Numbered from the stretch's first letter, positions 36,586-45,260 are shown. The stretch is DNA of 64,000 nt from Sphingomonas sp. UNC305MFCol5.2 (GCF_000712135.1 NZ_JOOE01000002.1:857566-921565); one strand, 5' to 3'. Notes: generated from the sequence alone by a model not told the origin. Translations and numbers: made by a program.

Positions 36586-36615
36586 GGACCGGGCTTACCC
36601 CGACATCCCCAACCC

Positions 36616-36691
36616 GTCACCCCAGCCTTGTACCGGAGTCCACCGGGGGACGCGGAGTAGCAGGGGCTCCCGGCACTTCGGCCGGGATGAC
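36616..36691. repeat. Family A intergenic inverted repeat (variant copy)
   Basis: Left arm GTCACCCCAGCCTTGTACCG, right arm ending CACTTCGGCCGGGATGAC. Diverged arms, shorter loop than other copies. Lies between recO (start side) and the GST gene. Confidence 0.8.
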
Positions 36692-36763
36692 GGTTTCTTT
36701 TAATAACTATCGTTGCAACCGGGCGCTCGCCGGGTGAGGAAGGGTCGGGAAAAGGAGAGGCAC

Positions 36764-37405
36764 ATGATCACCGTCTGGGGCGAGGGCCGAGGCTTCCGGG
36801 TCATCTGGCTGCTCGAAGAATTGGGCCTCGCCTATCGCGTGCGCGACGTCGATCTGCTCGCGGACATCGAGAGCGACAGCGAATTCCTCGCGATCAACCC
36901 CGCCGCCTTCATCCCGGCGATCGAGGACGGCGGCACGGTGATGGTCGAATCGATCGCGATCCTCCAATATCTGGTGGCACGCCACGGCCCCACGCCGCTC
37001 GCGCCCGATCCCGGCGATCCCGCCTTCCCGACCTATCTGCAATTCCTCCATCTCGGCGAGGCGGGACTCGCCATGCCGATCAATATCGGCGTCGCCGCTC
37101 ACATCCTCGCGCCCGAGGCCGAGAAGGACAATTGGAGCGTGCGCTGGGCAGTCAGGATCTTCGAGCAACGGATGCGACTGGTGACCCGGCAGCTGGCGCG
37201 CGCGCCGTACATGGCGGGGGACAGGTTCACCGCGGCCGACATCTCGATCACCTATGCGCTGCAATTCGCCCGGCGGACGGGCTTCCACTCTCCCGATGAA
37301 GTGGAACAGGCCTATATTGCGAGGACCACCGGGCGCGAAGCCTATGCGCGGGCGTTGGACAGCTGCCCCGGAACCAAGGCCTGGGCGGCGTCGGTTGGCG
37401 GCTAG
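36764..37405 (+). CDS. Glutathione S-transferase family protein
   Basis: 213 residues from ATG 36764 with AAAGGAG upstream. Thioredoxin-fold N-terminus: ITVWGEGRGFRVIWLLEELG, AFIPAIEDGG and the glutathione-binding ESIAILQYL motif. All-helical C-terminus with YMAGDRFTAADISITYAL, a conserved GST folding motif. Substrate unknown. Confidence 0.92.
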   Translation: MITVWGEGRGFRVIWLLEELGLAYRVRDVDLLADIESDSEFLAINPAAFIPAIEDGGTVMVESIAILQYLVARHGPTPLAPDPGDPAFPTYLQFLHLGEAGLAMPINIGVAAHILAPEAEKDNWSVRWAVRIFEQRMRLVTRQLARAPYMAGDRFTAADISITYALQFARRTGFHSPDEVEQAYIARTTGREAYARALDSCPGTKAWAASVGG

Positions 37406-38343
37406 CCGCCCCGCCGCAGCTTCTTCGCCAGCTTGCCCAGCCCCGCGGCGTTCACTGTCTTCTTCCCTAGCGCCACCGTCCGGTTGAACCCGCCCAGCGC
37501 CGCCATCACCCCCCGGTTCGCCAGGCTCGGCCGCAGCAGCAGCAGGTCGACGCATTCCACGCCGCCGGTCGCGAACTGGCGCTTGTGCTGCCCCTCGCCC
37601 TCGGTGAAGTCGAACGCCGCGAAGCGCCCCTCGCCGAACAGATCCTGCATCGCCTCCAACTGGAGCACCGCGCCCGGCGACCACTCGTTGAACTTCGGAT
37701 CATGCCCGACATAGGCGTAGAGCACCGTATCGCCGTGGATCGGGCAATAGAGATAGGCCGCCGGCTCCCCCGCGATGCTGAGCAGCCACGCGCGCACCTG
37801 ATCCGCCGAAGCGAGTTCGCGCATCGTGCGGAGAAACGCCGCGTCCTCGGGAAGCCCCGATCCCAGCAAGCGTTCCTGATAGGTGGTCGCCGAGATCGCC
37901 CGCGCCACGGGATGGAACGCCGCCAGTTCCTCCGGCGTGCGGAAGCGCCGCACGTCGAGCGTGCCACCCGAGGCCGCCGCGATCTTCTTCGCCTTGCGGC
38001 GCAGTCCCTGCCGCGCGTTCGACGACAGGCTGGCGAACCAGTCGTCATAGCTCCCGGCGAAATCGAGATAATAGCGCGTGTAGCGCTGGCGCACGAAGGG
38101 CAGCATCGCGCCCGATCCGGCGACCAGCGCCGCCATCTGGCTTTCGGGCAACGACGTCACGCTATACCCATCTGCATCGCGGTCGACCGGCGGCAGCGCG
38201 GGCGCCACCCCGCTCCGCGCCTCGGCGAGCGTCAACGGCACCCGCACCAGCGATCGCCGCACGCTCAGCAACGTTCGCGCCCCGATCTCGAACTTGAGCC
38301 GCACCGGCTGCGGCGCGGCCGCGATCTCCCGCACTGCGTTCAC
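37402..38343 (-). CDS. GNAT/FemAB-fold protein, CelD-like
   Basis: 313 residues. Acetyltransferase_6 (CelD-like) domain: YDDWFASLSSNARQGLRRKA, AAYLYCPIHGDTVLYAYVGH, SPGAVLQLEAM and GEGQHKRQFATG are typical of proteins encoded with exopolysaccharide genes. The gene upstream, a polysaccharide deacetylase, overlaps it by ATGA, which supports a role in modifying an envelope polysaccharide. Overlaps the end of the convergent GST gene by 4 bases. Confidence 0.85.
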   Translation of the reverse strand: MNAVREIAAAPQPVRLKFEIGARTLLSVRRSLVRVPLTLAEARSGVAPALPPVDRDADGYSVTSLPESQMAALVAGSGAMLPFVRQRYTRYYLDFAGSYDDWFASLSSNARQGLRRKAKKIAAASGGTLDVRRFRTPEELAAFHPVARAISATTYQERLLGSGLPEDAAFLRTMRELASADQVRAWLLSIAGEPAAYLYCPIHGDTVLYAYVGHDPKFNEWSPGAVLQLEAMQDLFGEGRFAAFDFTEGEGQHKRQFATGGVECVDLLLLRPSLANRGVMAALGGFNRTVALGKKTVNAAGLGKLAKKLRRGG

Positions 38344-39296
38344 GCCGCGCGCTCCTCGACCCAGTTCGACCAGAGCTGCTCGGCCTGGCGCAGCCGCGTC
38401 CGCAGCATGCTCGGCGCGAGCGGCGCATCGCCCCGCCCCAGCGCCATCTCCGGCCGATCGGCGAAATGCGCGGTCTCCAGCGCACCGCGCCGTTCGGCCA
38501 GCATCCGGCAGAGCGCCTCGAAACGCCGCACATGCACCGCGTTGGGCCGCGTGCCGGCGCGGTTGGCGAGTTCGAAGCCGTGGCTCACCACCGTCACTGC
38601 GGCATGCTCCTCGCGCACGGCGTGATCGAGCGCGGCCTTCATTTCGGCGGCCGAGAGCGCGCAGATCTGGAAATGGCGCAGATGCCCCTTCTGGTCCTCG
38701 ATCAGAGTCACCGGCACTTCGATCACGCCGCGATGCACGACAGGCGCGATCTGGCGCGGTTCGAGCCCGATAGCGCTCGGCCAGGGATGTTCGGAGCCGT
38801 TGTGGCTCGAATCATAGGCGAATTCGAGCTTCGCCAGCGCCGCCAGCGTGTCGTCGCTCGCCGAATAGGAACCCGACCGGAAGGCGATCGGATCGGGCGC
38901 GCCCGCCGCCGCCAGCATGTCCGCCGCACCCGAAATCAGCTCGACCTGCTCGGCGAGGCTATAGTCGATCAGCTCGAACGGCCCATAAGTGGCACCGCGA
39001 TCGCCGGCATGCGCGCCGGTCCAGTTTGGATGGAGGTGCAATTGCACTTCCTGCCCCGCCTCGAGGATCGCTCCCACCACGCGCTTGATCGGATCGAGCC
39101 CATAGACGAGCGCCGGCATGGGATCGACGAAGAAGCACGCCTTGAGCCCGTGCGCGGCCAGTTGTTCGAGCTGCCAGCTGATCCCGACCCCCGCCGGCTC
39201 GAGCGAGCGCTGGACGATCGTATCGGCATCCAGTCCGGCGACGTGGTGGCGCCACATCAGCTCGGTATCGACAGTCAGGAAGACGCGGGTCGGCAT
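38340..39296 (-). CDS. Polysaccharide deacetylase-like protein (WalW type)
   Basis: 318 residues, NodB-related barrel. Metal and catalytic motifs: LTVDTELMW near the N-terminus, EVQLHLHPNWTG (His ligands) and FRSGSYSASDDT. No signal peptide, so probably cytoplasmic. Such WalW-like proteins sit in polysaccharide gene clusters in many alphaproteobacteria. ATGA-coupled to the CelD-like gene downstream. Confidence 0.86.
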   Translation of the reverse strand: MPTRVFLTVDTELMWRHHVAGLDADTIVQRSLEPAGVGISWQLEQLAAHGLKACFFVDPMPALVYGLDPIKRVVGAILEAGQEVQLHLHPNWTGAHAGDRGATYGPFELIDYSLAEQVELISGAADMLAAAGAPDPIAFRSGSYSASDDTLAALAKLEFAYDSSHNGSEHPWPSAIGLEPRQIAPVVHRGVIEVPVTLIEDQKGHLRHFQICALSAAEMKAALDHAVREEHAAVTVVSHGFELANRAGTRPNAVHVRRFEALCRMLAERRGALETAHFADRPEMALGRGDAPLAPSMLRTRLRQAEQLWSNWVEERAA

Positions 39297-39359
39297 GGTG
39301 GCTCCCTATCCGATCCAGGTGAAGAAAACGCCAATCCCGGTCGAAGTCTCCTATTCTTC

Positions 39360-39475
39360 GTCACCCCGGCCCCTTCGACTCCCTGCAAGGCAGACGCTCA
39401 GGACAGGCTCGAGCCGGGTCCCGCTGCCTTTGGCCTGGCAGAAGAAGCGGGATCCCGGCTCGAGGCCGGGATGAC
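39360..39475. repeat. Family A intergenic inverted repeat (copy with long spacer)
   Basis: Left arm GTCACCCCGGCCCCTTCGAC, interrupted by a CTGCAAGGCAG segment and continuing GGCTCGAGCCGGGTCCCGCT; right arm ends GGCTCGAGGCCGGGATGAC. Near-identical in layout to 42433-42548. Confidence 0.9.
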
Positions 39476-39511
39476 GGAAATTCATTCAATGGTCTGTTTG
39501 GGCTCTCAAAC

Positions 39512-39622
39512 TTACGGCTTGATCCCGTAGCGTGCGTAATCCTCGTCCACCCGTGGCCAGGTCACCCGCGCGGCGGCGAGATCGGCATCGCCGCCTGAGC
39601 CCCGTTCAAGGTGCCGAGACTA
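39512..39622 (-). pseudogene. Possible remnant of a protein C-terminus
   Basis: On the minus strand a short open frame between TAG (39622) and TAA (39512) ends with VTWPRVDEDYARYGIKP. It has no credible start codon or ribosome binding site (only an internal GTG at 39565), yet the tail looks like real protein. Sits downstream of uvrC. May be a gene fragment left after repeat insertion or chance; I cannot name a parent. Confidence 0.25.
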
Positions 39623-39648
39623 GCGCCTCGTGTGTCGGGGGCAAACGC

Positions 39649-41571
39649 TCAACGCGAATGGAAATAATCATACACCTGCTGCGCCACCGCCGCCGATACG
39701 CCGGGCGCCTTGCGCAGATCCTCGAGGCTCGCGCCGCGTACCGCGCGCGCGGTGCCGAAATGCATCAGCAGCGCTTTCTTGCGCGCCGGCCCGATGCCGG
39801 GGACTTCGTCGAGCGGGCTCGCGCCGATCGCCTTGCTGCGCTTGTCGCGGTGCGCCCCGATCGCGAAGCGGTGCACTTCGTCGCGCAGCCGCTGGAGGTA
39901 GAAGAGCACCGGCGAATTGACCGGCAGCGTCAGTTCGCGCCCGTCCATCAAATGGAAGACTTCGCGCCCGTCGCGGCCATGGTGCGGGCCCTTGGCGACT
40001 CCGACGAGGCAGACGTCCTCGATGCCGAGATCCTCGAGCACTCCCTTTACGGCGTTCAATTGCCCGCGCCCGCCATCGATCAGCACCAAATCGGGCCAAT
40101 TGCCGCCCTGCCGGTCGGGATCCTCCTCCTGCGCGCGGGCGAAGCGGCGGCCGAACACTTCGCGCATCATGCCGAAATCGTCGCCCGCGATCGTCTCGGG
40201 CCGCTTGATGTTGAACTTGCGATACTGGTTCTTGCGGAACCCTTCGGGGCCCGCGACGACCATCGCGCCGAGCGCGTTGGTGCCCTGGATATGGCTGTTG
40301 TCGTAGATCTCGATCCGGTCGGGCGGCTCGGGCAATTCGAAGATGTCGGCGATCTCGGCGAGCAGCTTCGCCTGCGTCGTGCTCTCCGCCATCCGCCGGT
40401 CGAGCGCCTCGACGGCGTTGCGCTGCGCCTGTTCGAGCAGCCGCCGGCGCGGCCCGCGCTGCGGCACGCCGAGCGCAACCTTGTGCCCCGCCCGCTCGGC
40501 CAAAGCCTCGCTCAACAGCTTCGCCTCTTCCAGATTGCGGTCGACGAAGATCGTCTTCGGCGGCGGCACTTCCTCGTAGAATTGCATCAGGAACTGGCTG
40601 AGCACTTCGTCCTCGGGCACGTCGTTGGTGTGCGCGGGGAAGAAGCTGCGATGCCCCCAATTCTGCCCGCCGCGGATGAAGAAGGCCTGGATCCCCATCA
40701 CTCCCTGCTTGCACGCGAGTGCGAAGATGTCGGCGTCGCCCACGCCTTCGGCGTTGATCGCCTGGCTGCCCTGAATGAACGTCAGCGCCTTCAGCCGGTC
40801 GCGCAGGATCGCGGCCAGCTCGAAATCGAGATTCTCGGCGGCGGCCTGCATCTGCTCGCCGAGCTTGGCCTGCACCTTGGTCGATTTGCCCTGCAGGAAG
40901 TCGCGCGCGTCGCTCACCAGCTCGGCATAGCCCGCCTCGTCGATCCGCCCCACGCACGGCGCCGAGCAGCGCCGGATCTGGTAGAGCAGGCACGGCCGGT
41001 CGCGCGTCGCGAAGAAGCCGTCGGTACAGCTCCGCAGCAGGAACAGTTTCTGCAGCGCATTGAGCGTCTTCCGGACCTGCCCCGCCCCCGCGAACGGCCC
41101 GAAATAATCGCCCTTGTAGCGCCGCGCGCCGCGATGGAGCTGGACGCGCGCGAAGGCGTGATCCTGCCGCAGCAGGATGAAGGGGAACGATTTGTCGTCG
41201 CGCAGCAGCACATTGTACGGCGGGCGATAGCGCTTGATCAGCTGGGCCTCGAGCAGCAGCGCCTCGGCCTCGTTGTTGGTCGTGACGATCGTCATCGACC
41301 GCGTCTGCGCCACCATTCGCTGCAGCCGCTTCGAGAGCCGCGTCACCTGCGTATAGTTGTTCACTCGATTCTTGAGCGCGCGCGCCTTGCCGACGTACAG
41401 CACGTCGCCGCGCGCATCCTGCATCCGGTACACCCCCGGCCGCACCGGCAACGTCTTCAGCACGTTGCGGATCGCCGCCACGCCGGCGTCGAGATCGGGC
41501 ACCCCCTCGCCGCGAACGGCGTAAGTGGCTTTTTCCTCGTTGAACCGGTTGGGGGAATTGGGGTCGGACAT
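39649..41571 (-). CDS. uvrC: Excinuclease ABC subunit C
   Basis: 640 residues from ATG 41571. Dual-incision nuclease of nucleotide excision repair. GIY-YIG domain: RPGVYRMQDARGDVLYVGKA; Cys-rich region RPCLLYQIRRCSAPCVGRI; UVR motif region (AAAENLDFELAAILRDRLKAL); RNase H-like endonuclease DNSHIQGTNALGAMVV and LVLIDGGRGQLNAV; C-terminal helix-hairpin-helix pair EVPGIGPARKKALLMHFG. Complete. Confidence 0.97.
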   Translation of the reverse strand: MSDPNSPNRFNEEKATYAVRGEGVPDLDAGVAAIRNVLKTLPVRPGVYRMQDARGDVLYVGKARALKNRVNNYTQVTRLSKRLQRMVAQTRSMTIVTTNNEAEALLLEAQLIKRYRPPYNVLLRDDKSFPFILLRQDHAFARVQLHRGARRYKGDYFGPFAGAGQVRKTLNALQKLFLLRSCTDGFFATRDRPCLLYQIRRCSAPCVGRIDEAGYAELVSDARDFLQGKSTKVQAKLGEQMQAAAENLDFELAAILRDRLKALTFIQGSQAINAEGVGDADIFALACKQGVMGIQAFFIRGGQNWGHRSFFPAHTNDVPEDEVLSQFLMQFYEEVPPPKTIFVDRNLEEAKLLSEALAERAGHKVALGVPQRGPRRRLLEQAQRNAVEALDRRMAESTTQAKLLAEIADIFELPEPPDRIEIYDNSHIQGTNALGAMVVAGPEGFRKNQYRKFNIKRPETIAGDDFGMMREVFGRRFARAQEEDPDRQGGNWPDLVLIDGGRGQLNAVKGVLEDLGIEDVCLVGVAKGPHHGRDGREVFHLMDGRELTLPVNSPVLFYLQRLRDEVHRFAIGAHRDKRSKAIGASPLDEVPGIGPARKKALLMHFGTARAVRGASLEDLRKAPGVSAAVAQQVYDYFHSR

Positions 41572-41666
41572 CGTCGGAAGCGATGTAGGCGCGGCAAGGA
41601 TTCCGGGCAACTTGATCGGTCACATTAACGTGTCATAGTGTGCTCAAACACCATGGGAGAGTCGCC

Positions 41667-42413
41667 GTGAAACTGCTCGTGACCACCGCCCTGCTCGCGC
41701 TCGCCGCACCCCTCGCGGCACAGGCGCAAACCGTCTCCGCGCCGATCCAGACCGCGCTTGCCGATCCCGGCCGCCCCGCCACCGACAAGGAACGCGACGC
41801 GGCGCGCCATCCCGGCGAGTTGCTCGCCTTTGCCGGCGTGAAGCCCGGCGACAAGGTCGCCGACTTCATCATGGGCGGCGGCTATTTCACGCGCATCCTT
41901 GCGAAGACGGTCGGCGACAAGGGGCATGTCTATGCCTATCAGCCCGCCGAGTTCATCAAGTTTCGCGCCGCTTATGCCGACGAGCAGAAGGCCGCGACCA
42001 CGGGCTATGCCAATGTCACGCCGCTCAGCGATTCGCTCGCCACGGTGAAGTTCGCCGAGCCGCTCGACGCGATCGTCACCGTGCAGAACTGGCACGATCT
42101 GCACCTGAAGCAGTCGCCCACCGGCTTCGCCGCGGCGATGGCCAAGCGGCTCTACGATAATCTCAAGCCCGGCGGTGTGTTGCTGGTGGTCGACCATGTC
42201 GCCGCCGCCGATCCCGGCTTCGCGGTGCCCGACAAGCTCCACCGCATCGACCCCGCCGCCGCGCGCGCGGAGATCGAAGGCGCCGGCTTCAAGTTCGACG
42301 GCAGCCTGCCGCTGCTCGCCAACCCGGCCGATCCGCACACCGCGATCGTGTTCGACCCGTCGATCCGCGGCAAAACCGATCAGTTCGTCTACCGCTTCCG
42401 CAAGCCGGGCTAG
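41667..42413 (+). CDS. Secreted class I methyltransferase-like protein
   Basis: 248 residues from GTG 41667 (GGAGAG seven bases upstream). Signal peptide TTALLALAAPLAAQAQ, which is odd for a SAM enzyme because SAM is cytoplasmic. Rossmann-like fold: ELLAFAGVKPGDKVADFIMGGGYFTRILAKTVG, VYAYQPAEF, DAIVTVQNWHDLHLK, LKPGGVLLVVDHVA. The glycine motif is MGGGYF, not the usual GxGxG. Family members exist widely in proteobacteria with unknown function. Confidence 0.85.
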   Translation: MKLLVTTALLALAAPLAAQAQTVSAPIQTALADPGRPATDKERDAARHPGELLAFAGVKPGDKVADFIMGGGYFTRILAKTVGDKGHVYAYQPAEFIKFRAAYADEQKAATTGYANVTPLSDSLATVKFAEPLDAIVTVQNWHDLHLKQSPTGFAAAMAKRLYDNLKPGGVLLVVDHVAAADPGFAVPDKLHRIDPAAARAEIEGAGFKFDGSLPLLANPADPHTAIVFDPSIRGKTDQFVYRFRKPG

Positions 42414-42432
42414 GTTGACTCATATCTTCCTC

Positions 42433-42548
42433 GTCACCCCAGCCCCTTCGACTGCCTGCAAGGCAGGCGCTCAGGACAGGCTTGAGGCGGGGTCCCGCTG
42501 TTCTGGACCGGCAGAAGAAGCGGGATCCCGGCTCGAGGCCAGGATGAC
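42433..42548. repeat. Family A intergenic inverted repeat (copy with long spacer)
   Basis: Layout as at 39360: GTCACCCCAGCCCCTTCGAC left end, AGCGGGATCCCGGCTCGAGG-CC right arm ending AGGATGAC. Located between two convergent genes. Confidence 0.9.
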
Positions 42549-42627
42549 TGCAATTTATCAATGGCTTGTGTAGGTCCTCAACCTGGACCACAGCCGCCAC
42601 GCCAGCGGTCCCGGCGTTGGCGATACT

Positions 42628-42867
42628 CTATTTCCCCGCCTCGCGTTCGATCCGCGCTGCTTCGGCTTCGATCCGGTTCATCTCGGCCGCGACGCGTGCC
42701 TTCACGTCCTCGGCCGAACGCCGCTCGTCGGACGCGTGTTGCCAGGCGAGCAATACGGCCAGCGCCGCCAGCACCAGCGCAACCCCACCGCCTACGCTCA
42801 GCCAGCGCGTGGGGTTCGCTCCCGAATCCGCCTGGACCGCCGGCCTGTCCCGTTGCTTCGATGCCAT
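42628..42867 (-). CDS. Small single-span membrane protein
   Basis: 79 residues. Basic N-terminus, one membrane helix (SVGGGVALVLAALAVLLAW), then a charged, probably coiled-coil C-terminus (SAEDVKARVAAEMNRIEAEA). GGAG lies very close (two bases) to ATG 42867. Divergent from the larger membrane protein at 42976. Function unknown. Confidence 0.6.
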   Translation of the reverse strand: MASKQRDRPAVQADSGANPTRWLSVGGGVALVLAALAVLLAWQHASDERRSAEDVKARVAAEMNRIEAEAARIEREAGK

Positions 42868-42975
42868 TGCTCCAGCCTAGCACGATGTCTCCCGCCCGCC
42901 AGACCCCGAAACGGCCCGCACTGGACATTGGCGAAGGGTATGAGACACTCGGTCGAACTTCGGGGGGAAATCCGA

Positions 42976-43899
42976 ATGTCACAGGAACGCGCTTATACGC
43001 TGTCCGGGCGGATCAGCATCCTGATGTTGTCGATCCAGTGGATCGTCTTCGGATCGATGCACTTTTCGCATCTTCCCGACACGCTCCTGCAGCTTCCCGG
43101 CTATTTCCACGATCCCTTTCGCGTTCCGATCGTCATCGTCACCGGCATCGCCGAAGTGGCGGTGGGCATCCTGATCCTCGTCCCCGAGATGCGCAAATCA
43201 GCGGCGATGGGTTCGCTGGTGCTGCTCGTCCTGTTGCTCCCGGCGATGTATCACATCCTCGAGAGCGGCCTCGATCCGGCCAGCCAGATTCCCGGCTGGC
43301 TGCGTGCCGTGCTGGTGCCCAACAACATCCTGCTCGCGATCTGCTCGGTCTATCTATGGCGCAATCCGCATCTCGGCCTCGCCGATCCGCGCACGCGCGT
43401 CGAAGCGCAGGAGGCCCATCCGAGCCGGTGGGCATCCGGCGACATGGGGACGCCGCTGATCGCCCTGCTGCTATTATTGGCCAATTGCGCGGGTTTTCTC
43501 GCCGCGGGCTGGCCCAGCCGCGACACCGGCGCCGCGGTGTTGTGGGCGATGGCGAGCATCGCAGTCGGCGCGCTGATCGGCTTCCTGTTCGCGGTGCCGC
43601 GGATCAATCCCGAAGTGAAGATCCGCAGCCGATTGATCCCCAACGCCAATGTCGAGGCGGTGTCGGACTGGCTGACCAAGATCCTCGTCGGCGTCGGGTT
43701 GGTCAACTTCCAGTCGATCGGCCGCTTCGTCGATGGGCTCGCGACCCAGCTCAGTCAGGATATCGGCCGAACCCACGCGTATGCGCTCGGCCTGATCATC
43801 TATTTCTGGGCGGTCGGCGTGATCCAGGGATATGTGCTCACGCGCATCTTCCTCACCGCACGCTTCCGCACGGAGATACAGGACGATCTGGTGGCATAG
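42976..43899 (+). CDS. Two-part membrane protein: DoxX-like N-terminus and a GFLFAVPR/SDWLTKILVGVGL module
   Basis: 307 residues from ATG 42976. Four N-terminal helices (SILMLSIQWIVFGSMHF, IVIVTGIAEVAVGILILV, GSLVLLVLLLPAMYHIL, PNNILLAICSVYLW) look DoxX-like. After a charged linker come helices ending in GALIGFLFAVPR, then NANVEAVSDWLTKILVGVGL and LGLIIYFWAVGVIQGYVLTR. The second half matches, from memory, a membrane module found in many otherwise unknown bacterial proteins with the pattern GFLFGIPR ... NTNLEQISDWLTKILVG. Function unknown. Confidence 0.82.
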   Translation: MSQERAYTLSGRISILMLSIQWIVFGSMHFSHLPDTLLQLPGYFHDPFRVPIVIVTGIAEVAVGILILVPEMRKSAAMGSLVLLVLLLPAMYHILESGLDPASQIPGWLRAVLVPNNILLAICSVYLWRNPHLGLADPRTRVEAQEAHPSRWASGDMGTPLIALLLLLANCAGFLAAGWPSRDTGAAVLWAMASIAVGALIGFLFAVPRINPEVKIRSRLIPNANVEAVSDWLTKILVGVGLVNFQSIGRFVDGLATQLSQDIGRTHAYALGLIIYFWAVGVIQGYVLTRIFLTARFRTEIQDDLVA

Positions 43900-43921
43900 C
43901 CGGGCGCACGCGGCGCCCGGC
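43899..43921. terminator. GC-rich hairpin between convergent genes
   Basis: GCCGGGCGC, five bases, GCGCCCGGC; 9-bp perfect stem exactly in the 25-base gap between the membrane protein and atpF stops. No T-run on either side; probably a bidirectional, possibly Rho-assisted, 3' end. Confidence 0.6.
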
Positions 43922-43924
43922 GGC

Positions 43925-44494
43925 TCAGTTGAGCCGGCCGAGCCCTGATATGGTCTTGTCGACCAGCGCCTTGTCGGCGCCGGCATCATGCTTGTCGGCG
44001 ATGATCGCCGCGGCGGCGCGGGTCGCGGCTTCGGCGGCCTTGGTGCGGACCGCCTGGATCGCGGCGCGCTCGGCGGCGGCGATCTTGTCTTCGGCCATCT
44101 TGGCGCGGCGGGTGGTGAGCTCGGCCGCGTCGCTCTCGGCCTTGGCGAGCACGGCCTTGGCCTCCTCGTCGGCATGGGCGAGCATCGCCTGGGCCTGCGC
44201 CTCGGCGCCGGCGATCTTCTTGGCATATTCGTCGCGCAGCGCCTCGGCTTCGGCGCGAAGCTGCTTCGCTTCGTCGAGCCGGTTGCGGATCGCCGCGATC
44301 TGACCATCGAGCCCGCGCGTGATCAGTCCGGGGACCTTCTTCCAGATCAGGATCAGGATGAAGACCGCCATCGCGATCGACACCCACACCGTGGCGTCGA
44401 GCCCGAAGATCGACGGGTCGGCGTGATGCGCGACACCGCCCTCAGCCGTGGTCACGGCGTGCTCGGCCGTAACCGGATGTGCTGCCTCAGCCAT
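43925..44494 (-). CDS. atpF: ATP synthase F0 subunit b
   Basis: 189 residues. Peripheral-stalk subunit: one N-terminal helix (TVWVSIAMAVFILILIW), then a long Ala/Glu/Lys/Arg coiled coil. It has an N-terminal extension of about 30 residues ahead of the helix. Last gene of the atpI-B-E-F'-F operon, overlapping atpF' by 8 bases. Confidence 0.94.
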   Translation of the reverse strand: MAEAAHPVTAEHAVTTAEGGVAHHADPSIFGLDATVWVSIAMAVFILILIWKKVPGLITRGLDGQIAAIRNRLDEAKQLRAEAEALRDEYAKKIAGAEAQAQAMLAHADEEAKAVLAKAESDAAELTTRRAKMAEDKIAAAERAAIQAVRTKAAEAATRAAAAIIADKHDAGADKALVDKTISGLGRLN

Positions 44495-44978
44495 TGAGCG
44501 CCGCCTTCACTGCCTTCTTGGCCTCCGCGGCCGTTACCTTGGCGCCCGAGAAGCGCGCGACGATGTCGCGTGCCGCCTCGGCTGCCACTGCCTCGATCTC
44601 GGCGCCCGCCGCTACGCTGGCTTCGGCGATCTGCGCCTCGGCCGCCGCGATGCGGGCATCGGTCTCGGCATGCGCCGCGGCGAGCCTTTTCTCGGCCGCG
44701 GCAGTGCCCTGCGCACGCGCTTCGGCGATGCGCTTCTGCGCGCCTTCGCGCGCGGCATTCTCTTCGGCCCGCCACTTCTCTTCCGCGGCGTCGGCAGCGG
44801 CACGCGCAGCCTCGGCGGCGGCGAGGTCGCCGGCGACCGACTGGTCGCGCGCATCGACCGTCGACAGCACCTTGGGCAGCATGATCTTGCCCACGACGAA
44901 GAAGACGAAGCCGAACGTCACGAGCAGCCAGAAGATCTGGGACGCGAAGGTCTCGGCGAGCTGGGAGATCTGAGGCAT
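44487..44978 (-). CDS. atpF': ATP synthase F0 subunit b'
   Basis: 163 residues. Diverged second stalk subunit found in alphaproteobacteria and phototrophs. TFASQIFWLLVTFGFVFFVV is the membrane anchor, followed by KIMLPKVLSTVDARDQSV and an Ala-rich coiled coil. Pairs with b as a heterodimer. Confidence 0.94.
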   Translation of the reverse strand: MPQISQLAETFASQIFWLLVTFGFVFFVVGKIMLPKVLSTVDARDQSVAGDLAAAEAARAAADAAEEKWRAEENAAREGAQKRIAEARAQGTAAAEKRLAAAHAETDARIAAAEAQIAEASVAAGAEIEAVAAEAARDIVARFSGAKVTAAEAKKAVKAALNG

Positions 44979-44998
44979 TTTTATCCTATCCAGGAGCA

Positions 44999-45019
44999 GG
45001 CCGGGGGCACGCCCCGGCC
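44999..45019 (-). other. Intercistronic hairpin after atpE
   Basis: GGCCGGGG, five bases, CCCCGGCC in the 54-base atpE-atpF' gap; no T-run. May protect the atpE 3' end or slow read-through, giving more subunit c than b. Confidence 0.55.
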
Positions 45020-45032
45020 CGAACCGGAAACG

Positions 45033-45260
45033 TTACGCGACGAAGATCAGGATCATCGCGACGACGAACGCGAGCAGACCGAGAAGCTCGGCGGCCGCGA
45101 AGCCGATGAACAGGCGACCCTGCTGGCCGTCGGCCGCACCCGGGTTGCGCAGCGCGCCCTCGAGGAACGAACCGAAGACGTTACCCACACCGATGGCGGC
45201 CATGCCGGCGCCGATCGCCGCGAGACCTGCGCCGATGAGCTTGGCTGCTGCTGGATCCAT
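45033..45260 (-). CDS. atpE: ATP synthase F0 subunit c
   Basis: 75 residues, two-helix rotor-ring subunit. Glycine-rich first helix ([20 protein letters not shown]), polar loop [10 protein letters not shown], and second helix with the proton-carrying Glu58 in [14 protein letters not shown]. No sodium-site signature. Confidence 0.97.
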   Translation of the reverse strand: MDPAAAKLIGAGLAAIGAGMAAIGVGNVFGSFLEGALRNPGAADGQQGRLFIGFAAAELLGLLAFVVAMILIFVA

